Positions 33,250 to 38,322 of a stretch of 38,322 bases of DNA are shown piece by piece (the stretch's first letter is position 1; the number at the start of each line of letters is the position of its first letter). The notes beneath the pieces were generated by a model that searched no databases, had not been told where the DNA came from, and was given only the letters and a program-made list of their open reading frames with translations. The stretch is taken from assembly GCA_024711155.1 (NCBI GenBank), contig JANJTK010000117.1:1-38322 (forward strand), in the 5' to 3' direction. The position numbers and the translations under genes were made by a program. This stretch comes from Burkholderiaceae bacterium (lineage in GTDB: Bacteria; Pseudomonadota; Gammaproteobacteria; Burkholderiales; Burkholderiaceae_E).

Positions 33250-33978
33250 ATGCCCGCCAGCAGCGACCGGACCCGCACCCGCATCCTGAGCGCCGCCGAG
33301 CGGCTGTTCGCGCGCAGCGGTCTCGGCAGCACGTCGCTGCGCGCGATCGCGCGCGAGGCCGGCGTGTCGTTCGCGCTGGTGTCGTACCACTTCGGCACCC
33401 GCGAGGACCTTTACCGCGCGATCTTCGAGCGCCGCTACGGGCCGCCCAGCGCCGAGCGCCTGGCCCGGCTCGCGTCGATCGACCCCGGCGCGCCCGACGG
33501 GCGCGCGCTCGAGCGCATCGTCGCCGCGTTCGTCGAGCCGGTCCTGAAGCTGCGCCAGCAGCGCGGCGCGCGCCACTTCGCGACGCTGCTGGCGCGCGAG
33601 GCGAGCGATCCCGAGGAGGCGCGCCGCGGCATCCTCGAGCGCTACGTCGACCCGACCGCGCATGCGTTCATGGCCGCGCTCGTGCGCGCGCTGCCGGGCC
33701 TGTCGGCGGCCGACGTCGCCTGGGGCTACCAGTTCCTCGTCGGCGCGCTGGTGCTGCACCTCGCCGACACCAGCCGCACCACGCGCCTGTCGCGCGGCGC
33801 GGCGCGCAGCGGCGACAGCGAGGCGGTGCTGGCGCGCCTGGTGGATTTCGCCTGCGGCGGGCTGCGCGCGCTGGCGGCGCATTCGGCGCCGGCCGCATCG
33901 ACCGCGCCGCCTGCGGCCCGCGCGCCCGGACCGGGGCCGCGCCCCCGCAGAACCACCTCACGGAGGCCCCCCGCATGA
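33250..33978 (+). CDS. TetR-family transcriptional regulator
   Basis: A 242-residue regulator. Residues about 7-52 are the TetR DNA-binding domain: RTRILSAAERLFARSG, TSLRAIAREAGVSFALVSYHFGTREDLY. The rest is a helical ligand domain, ending in an unusual Pro/Ala/Arg-rich tail of about 35 residues. The ATG at 33250 starts just before the DNA-binding domain; an ATG at 33160 lies within the promoter and is rejected. It is divergent from the TRAP operon with overlapping promoters and is coupled (ATGA) to the FAH-family gene, so it likely controls uptake and breakdown of the same compound. Confidence 0.92.
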   Translation: MPASSDRTRTRILSAAERLFARSGLGSTSLRAIAREAGVSFALVSYHFGTREDLYRAIFERRYGPPSAERLARLASIDPGAPDGRALERIVAAFVEPVLKLRQQRGARHFATLLAREASDPEEARRGILERYVDPTAHAFMAALVRALPGLSAADVAWGYQFLVGALVLHLADTSRTTRLSRGAARSGDSEAVLARLVDFACGGLRALAAHSAPAASTAPPAARAPGPGPRPRRTTSRRPPA

Positions 33979-35000
33979 GACTCGTCACCTTCGTCACCGG
34001 ACGCGGCCGGCCGCGCGCGGGCGCGCTCGTCGAGCGCGACCGGCGCATCGTCGACCTGCAGGCCGCGCACCGCTCGCGCTACGGGCGCGCCGCGCCGAGA
34101 CTCGCCAGCGTGCTGGCGATCGCCGAGGGCGGCGCAGCGGCGCTCGAGCTCGCCCGCGACGTGGTCCGCGGCGCCGCGCGCCGCACGCCCGAGGCGCTGG
34201 TGCCGCGGGCGAGCGCGCGGCTGCTCGCGCCGATCCCGCAGCCGCCGCAGATGCGCGACTTCCTGTGCTTCGAAAAGCATCTCGTGCAGGCCTTCGAGCA
34301 GGCGCGGCGGGTGCGCGCGTCGCTGGCCCCCGATCCCGAGGCCGCGCTGCGCGAGATGCAGGCGCAAGGCATCCTCGCGGTGCCGAAGACCTGGTACGAA
34401 CGGCCGATCTACTACCACCCGAGCCGCTTCGCGGTCATCGGCACCGAGGTCGACGTCGAGTGGCCGCGCTACAGCGAGCGGCTCGACTTCGAACTCGAGT
34501 TCGGCTGCTACATCGGCACGCCCGGCAAGGACATCGCGGCGAGCGACGCACGCGCGCACGTCTTCGGCTACACGATCTTCAACGACTTCTCGGCGCGCGA
34601 CGAGCAGACGCTCGAGATGCCGGGCCAGCTCGGCCCCGGCAAGGGCAAGGACTTCGACGGCGCCAACGCGATGGGCCCGTGCCTGGTCACCGCCGACGAG
34701 ATCCCCGACCCCTACGACCTCGACATGGTCGTGCGCGTCAACGGCGAGGAATGGGGCCGCGGCAACTCGGGCGCCATGCACTGGAAGTTCGAGGACTGCA
34801 TCGCGCACGTGTCGCGCTCGGAGACGCTGCACGCCGGCGAGTTCCTCGGCTCGGGCACCGTCGGCGACGGCTGCGGACTCGAGCACCTGCGTTTCCTCTC
34901 GCCCGGCGACGTGGTCGAACTCGAAGTCGAGCGCATCGGCGTGCTGCGCAACCGCGTGGTCAGGCCGCCCTCCACCCCCGCCGCAAGGAGCGCACGATGA
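33975..35000 (+). CDS. Fumarylacetoacetate hydrolase (FAH) family protein
   Basis: Hydrolase or decarboxylase-type enzyme acting on a 2,4-dioxo or acylpyruvate-like acid, metal-dependent. The 341-residue protein has an N-terminal FAH domain and the catalytic core with DFELEFGCYIG (metal glutamates), FGYTIFNDFSARDEQ (metal aspartate) and GKDFDGANAMGPCLV. A Gly/Thr-rich end (LGSGTVGDGCGLE) is the usual substrate-pocket loop. Both ends overlap neighbours by ATGA, so the TetR, FAH, cyclase and SMP-30 genes form one coupled plus-strand operon. Confidence 0.9.
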   Translation: MRLVTFVTGRGRPRAGALVERDRRIVDLQAAHRSRYGRAAPRLASVLAIAEGGAAALELARDVVRGAARRTPEALVPRASARLLAPIPQPPQMRDFLCFEKHLVQAFEQARRVRASLAPDPEAALREMQAQGILAVPKTWYERPIYYHPSRFAVIGTEVDVEWPRYSERLDFELEFGCYIGTPGKDIAASDARAHVFGYTIFNDFSARDEQTLEMPGQLGPGKGKDFDGANAMGPCLVTADEIPDPYDLDMVVRVNGEEWGRGNSGAMHWKFEDCIAHVSRSETLHAGEFLGSGTVGDGCGLEHLRFLSPGDVVELEVERIGVLRNRVVRPPSTPAARSAR

Positions 35001-35803
35001 GCCGCCGCTTCGTCGACCTGTCGATCTTCTTCGAGAACGAGGTCGCCTCCGACCCGCCGCCGTACCGGCCGCGCATCGAGTACATCGACCACCAGGCCTC
35101 GCGCGCCGGCATGCTCGCCTACTATCCCGGCATGCGGCCCGACGACCAGCCCGACGGCGAGGGCTGGGCGGTCGAGAAGGTCGAGCTGATCACGCACAAC
35201 GGCACGCACCTCGACGCGCCGTGGCACTACCACCCGACGATGGACGGCGGCCGGCGCGCGATCACGATCGACGAAGTGCCGCTCGAATGGTGCTTCCAGC
35301 CCGGCGTCAAGCTCGACTTCCGGCACTTTCCCGACGGCTACGTCGCCACCGCCGCCGACGTCGAGGCGGAACTGAAGCGCATCGGCCACGAGGTGCGGCC
35401 GCTCGAGATCGTCGTCGTCAACACCCGCGCCGGCTCGCGCTACGGCAACGACGACTACGTCGACGCCGGCTGCGGCATGGGCGCCGAAGCGACGATGTAC
35501 CTGCTCGAGCGCGGCGTGCGCCTGACCGGCACCGACGCCTGGAGCTGGGACGCGCCGTTCTCGCACACCGCGAAGAAGTACGCGCAGACGCACGACGCGA
35601 GCATCGTCTGGGAGGGCCACAAGGCGGGCCGCCACATCGGCTACTGCCACCTCGAGAAGCTGCACAACCTCGAGGCGCTGCCGCCGACCGGCTTCATGGT
35701 GAGCTGCTTCCCGTGCAAGATCCGCGGCGCCTCGGCGGGCTGGACGCGCGCGGTGGCGATCTTCGACGACGACCTGGTCAGGCGCTCGCGGGAGGACACA
35801 TGA
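34997..35803 (+). CDS. Cyclase family protein (kynurenine formamidase-like metal hydrolase)
   Basis: A 268-residue member of the cyclase/KynB-like family of metal hydrolases. The signature HNGTHLDAPWHYH carries the metal-binding His and Asp residues, and DLSIFFEN starts the fold. KTGTD-type elements appear as LTGTDAWSWD. Members hydrolyse N-formyl groups, isatin, or close and open small lactam or lactone rings; the specific substrate here is unknown. SD AAGGAG precedes the ATG at 34997, which overlaps the FAH stop. Confidence 0.88.
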   Translation: MSRRFVDLSIFFENEVASDPPPYRPRIEYIDHQASRAGMLAYYPGMRPDDQPDGEGWAVEKVELITHNGTHLDAPWHYHPTMDGGRRAITIDEVPLEWCFQPGVKLDFRHFPDGYVATAADVEAELKRIGHEVRPLEIVVVNTRAGSRYGNDDYVDAGCGMGAEATMYLLERGVRLTGTDAWSWDAPFSHTAKKYAQTHDASIVWEGHKAGRHIGYCHLEKLHNLEALPPTGFMVSCFPCKIRGASAGWTRAVAIFDDDLVRRSREDT

Positions 35804-36819
35804 GCGGCGCCAACCCGCTCGACGGTTTCGTCGTCGACCGCGCGCAGATCGGCTGGGTCGGCCGCGACCTGCACCGTCCCGAGTGCATCCTCGCCGAGCC
35901 CGATGGCACGCTGTGGGTCGCCGACGCGCGCGGCGGCGTGATGCGCATCGACGCCGACGGTTCGCAGCGGCTGATCGCGCAGCAGGCCGACGCGCGCTTC
36001 GACGCGCAGGCCGACCTGCACGCCCGCTACACGCAGGGCACGCTGCCCAACGGGCTCGCATTCGCGCGCAACGGCGACCTCCTGATCTCGAACTTCGGCA
36101 CCGACCTGCTCGAAGTGATGACGCGCGACGGGCGCACCCGCACGCTGTACGACTCGATCGACGGCAAGCCGATCGGCAAGGTCAACTTCGTGCTGCGCGA
36201 CTCGAAGGACCGCATCTGGCTCACCGTCTCGACGATGGTCAATCCGTGGACGAAGGCGGTCTCGCTGCCCGAGGGCGACGGCTACGTCGCGATGGCCGAC
36301 GAGCGCGGCCTGCGCGTCGTCGCCGACGGCTTTCGCTTCACCAACGAGATCCGCTTCGACGCCCGCGAAGAGTGGCTCTACGTGGTCGAGACCACCGGGC
36401 CGCACGTCACGCGCCTGCGCGTGCGCGCCGACGGCTCGCTCGGCGAGCGCGAGATCTTCGGGCCCTCGCATCTAGGGGGTTTCCCGGACGGCATCGCGTT
36501 CGACGCGCACGGCAACCTCTGGGGCACGCTCGTGATGGTCGACCGGATCTTCGCGCTCACCCCCCAGGGCGACCTGCGCATCCTGATCGACGACGGCAAC
36601 CCCGAGGCAAGCCGCGCGCTGATGGAAAACTGGGAGCGCGGCACCGCCACGATGGAGCACATGGCGGCCGCCCGCGGCACGCTCGCGCCGTGGATGGCGA
36701 GCATCACCTTCGGCGGGCCCGACCTGCGCAACGTCTACGTCGGTTCGCTGATGGGCGACCGGATCCCGTGGTTCCGCTCGCCTGTGCCCGGCCTGCCGAT
36801 GGTGCACTGGCGCGCCTGA
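35800..36819 (+). CDS. SMP-30/gluconolactonase-like protein
   Basis: A 339-residue six-bladed beta-propeller of the SMP-30/gluconolaconase/LRE-like group. Blade motifs repeat as PECILAEPDGTLWVADARGG, LPNGLAFARNGDLLISNFG, FPDGIAFDAHGNLWGTL and RNVYVGSL. Acidic and Asn residues at blade starts (Glu28-type PEC, the NG and DG pairs) could bind the metal. It probably opens a lactone made from the ring acid handled by the FAH and cyclase enzymes; that role is inferred. It is the last gene of the coupled operon; the next gene is 103 bp away. Confidence 0.88.
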   Translation: MSGANPLDGFVVDRAQIGWVGRDLHRPECILAEPDGTLWVADARGGVMRIDADGSQRLIAQQADARFDAQADLHARYTQGTLPNGLAFARNGDLLISNFGTDLLEVMTRDGRTRTLYDSIDGKPIGKVNFVLRDSKDRIWLTVSTMVNPWTKAVSLPEGDGYVAMADERGLRVVADGFRFTNEIRFDAREEWLYVVETTGPHVTRLRVRADGSLGEREIFGPSHLGGFPDGIAFDAHGNLWGTLVMVDRIFALTPQGDLRILIDDGNPEASRALMENWERGTATMEHMAAARGTLAPWMASITFGGPDLRNVYVGSLMGDRIPWFRSPVPGLPMVHWRA

Positions 36820-36860
36820 GCCACGCAACTGAGCCGCGCAACACGCGCCGGCACGCGGGC

Positions 36861-36879
36861 GCGGGGCTACAATCCCCGC
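36861..36879. promoter_or_regulatory. Inverted repeat enclosing TACAAT upstream of tctB
   Basis: GCGGGG-CTACAAT-CCCCGC, a 6-bp inverted repeat whose loop contains TACAAT, a good -10 hexamer. No -35 box was seen 16-18 nt upstream. It may be a terminator-like hairpin or a promoter with a repressor site. Confidence 0.35.
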
Positions 36880-36922
36880 AGCGGTCGCAACCACAAAGAC
36901 GAAGAAGGCCAACAAGGAGACG

Positions 36923-37390
36923 ATGCCGATGCGCATCCGCAATCACCGCGACTTCTGGTCGGGGGCGATGTTCCTCGTGCTGGGGGTGCTGTTCGCCGTG
37001 CTGTCGCAGTCGTACCGGATGGGCACGCCGGCGCGCATGGGGCCGGGGTTCTTCCCGACGATGCTGGGGGCGCTGCTGGCGCTGCTGGGCGCAGCGATCG
37101 TCTGGCAATCGCTGGGCCAGCGCGGGCGCGAGGAGCGCGTGGGCGCCTTCGGCTGGCGCGAGACGCTGCTGGTGCTGCTGGCGATCGGCCTGTTCGCGGC
37201 GGCGCTGCCCAGGCTCGGGCTGGTGGTGGCGGTCGCGCTGCTGATCGTCGTCTCGGCGCTCGCGAGCCACGAGTTCTCGTGGAAGGAGACGATCGCGTCG
37301 CTGGCTGCGCTGCTGGTGCTCTCGACGCTGGTGTTCGTCAAGGGGCTGGAGCTGCAGATCGCGCTGTGGCCGGCGTTCCCGGGCCGCTGA
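36923..37390 (+). CDS. tctB: Tripartite tricarboxylate transporter small membrane subunit (TctB)
   Basis: A 155-residue protein with four membrane segments and the TctB opening DFWSGAMFLVLGVLFAVLS, then GTPARMGPGFFPTMLGALLALLG, a conserved family run. The ATG at 36929 (MRIRNHRD) has better spacing from AAGGAG than the ATG at 36923, so the real start may be two codons later. TctA follows 16 nt downstream. Confidence 0.92.
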   Translation: MPMRIRNHRDFWSGAMFLVLGVLFAVLSQSYRMGTPARMGPGFFPTMLGALLALLGAAIVWQSLGQRGREERVGAFGWRETLLVLLAIGLFAAALPRLGLVVAVALLIVVSALASHEFSWKETIASLAALLVLSTLVFVKGLELQIALWPAFPGR

Positions 37391-37406
37391 GGCAGGAGCC
37401 GCGACG

Positions 37407-38322
37407 ATGGAACTGATGTCGAACCTCGCGCTGGGCTTCGCCACCGCGCTGACGCTGGCCAACGTGATGTACTGCTTCGTCGGCGTGCTGCTGGGCACGC
37501 TGATCGGCGTGCTGCCCGGGATCGGCCCGCTGGCGACGATCGCGATGCTGCTGCCGATCACCTACAAGATGACCGACCCGACCACCGCGCTGATCATGCT
37601 GGCCGGCATCTACTACGGCGCGCAGTACGGCGGATCGACCACCGCGATCCTCGTGAACCTGCCCGGCGAGACCTCGTCGGTGGTGACCACGCTCGACGGC
37701 TACCAGATGGCGCGCAACGGGCGCGCCGGGCCGGCGCTGTCGATCGCGGCGATCGGTTCGTTCTTCGCTGGCACGGTGGCGACGATGCTGATCGCCGGCT
37801 TCGCGCCGCCGCTGGCCGAGGTGGCGTTCAAGTTCGGCCCGGCCGAGTACTTCTCGCTGATGGTGCTGGGCCTGATCGCGGCGGTGATCCTCGCGCACGG
37901 CTCGATCCTGAAGGCGCTGGCGATGGTGGTGTTCGGGCTGCTGATCGGGATGGTGGGCACCGACGTGAACTCGGGCGTGGCGCGCTTCTCGTTCGACATC
38001 CCCGAGCTCACCGACGGCATCGAGTTCGCGGCGGTCGCGATGGGGATCTTCGGCTTCGGCGAGATCATCGTGAACCTCGAGCAGCGCGACAACCGCGAGG
38101 TGTTCACCAAGAGCGTCGGGCGCCTGCTGCCCAGCATGGCCGAGTTCAAGGCGTCGATCGCGCCGATCATCCGCGGCACGGCGCTGGGCTCGTTCCTGGG
38201 CATCCTGCCCGGCGGCGGCGCGGTGCTCGCGTCGTTCACCTCGTACGCCGTCGAGAAGAAGATCTCGAAGACCCCCGAGCGCTTCGGCAAGGGCGCGATC
38301 GAGGGGGTGGCCGGCCCCGAGT
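37407..38322 (+). CDS. tctA: Tripartite tricarboxylate transporter large membrane subunit (TctA), cut by window edge
   Basis: The main permease subunit, with 305 codons visible of the family's roughly 500. Motifs include GTLIGVLPGIGPLATIAMLLP, YYGAQYGGSTTAILVNLPGE, FGPAEYFSLMVLGL and a second loop FLGILPGGGAVLASFTSYAVEKK. The ATG at 37407 has AGGAG eight nt upstream. The receptor partner may be the Bug protein at 28413-29432 or one encoded elsewhere. Confidence 0.95.
   Translation, partial: MELMSNLALGFATALTLANVMYCFVGVLLGTLIGVLPGIGPLATIAMLLPITYKMTDPTTALIMLAGIYYGAQYGGSTTAILVNLPGETSSVVTTLDGYQMARNGRAGPALSIAAIGSFFAGTVATMLIAGFAPPLAEVAFKFGPAEYFSLMVLGLIAAVILAHGSILKALAMVVFGLLIGMVGTDVNSGVARFSFDIPELTDGIEFAAVAMGIFGFGEIIVNLEQRDNREVFTKSVGRLLPSMAEFKASIAPIIRGTALGSFLGILPGGGAVLASFTSYAVEKKISKTPERFGKGAIEGVAGPE

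Overview
The window is a very GC-rich bacterial chromosome segment, dense in CGCG runs, with 34 protein genes and no RNA gene, IS element or CRISPR that I could find. Tctabc-type and TRAP-type solute uptake genes, a Bug-family receptor, several acyl-CoA enzymes and heavy use of cobalamin and molybdopterin suggest a catabolically versatile betaproteobacterium (Burkholderiales or Rhodocyclales), probably able to grow without oxygen. That placement is inference from gene content and composition.

Layout. (1) 1-6226, minus strand: a tight operon for corrinoid/folate one-carbon transfer. In transcription order it encodes a MetV-MetF fused methylenetetrahydrofolate reductase, a methionine-synthase-activation-like protein, a ferredoxin-ASKHA corrinoid activator (RACo type), a pterin-binding methyltransferase and an amidohydrolase cut by the window edge. 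(2) 6386-15833, minus strand: a seven-gene operon of visibly different base texture. It encodes a pyrogallol-transhydroxylase-type molybdenum enzyme (large and Fe-S subunits), a ThDP enzyme, a 6-oxocamphor-hydrolase-like beta-diketone hydrolase, a beta-hydroxyacid dehydrogenase, a DoxX-like membrane protein and an acyl-CoA ligase. A clear promoter with an inverted repeat over its -10 box lies upstream. (3) 16084-17346, plus strand: a URO-D-family methyltransferase that fits functionally with block 1. (4) 17404-26541, minus strand: an eight-gene acyl-CoA operon with two acyl-CoA dehydrogenases, a two-subunit B12-dependent acyl-CoA mutase, two crotonases, a tandem SnoaL-like protein and an FMN/FAD enoate reductase. 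A free SnoaL gene is divergent from it, and the G-protein chaperone gene meaB is close by. (5) 28413-33065: a Bug receptor gene (plus strand) and a TRAP transporter operon with a cupin gene (minus strand). (6) 33250-38322, plus strand: TetR regulator, FAH-family hydrolase, cyclase-family hydrolase, SMP-30-like lactonase, then TctB and a truncated TctA.

How the parts may work together (inference). Blocks 1 and 3 supply nearly all of a corrinoid O- or N-demethylation route into tetrahydrofolate, but the corrinoid carrier protein is not in the window. Block 2 looks like an oxygen-independent route for hydroxylating and hydrolytically opening a cyclic diketone-forming substrate, possibly a hydrophobic one, because the molybdenum subunit carries an N-terminal SCP2-like extension and a membrane-anchor-like start. 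Block 4 would rearrange and oxidise a branched or alicyclic acyl-CoA. Its mutase has lost the residue aligned with catalytic His244 of methylmalonyl-CoA mutase and the two residues that bind the substrate carboxylate, so its substrate is probably not any of the known ones. Blocks 2 and 4 are the best candidates for an undescribed system.
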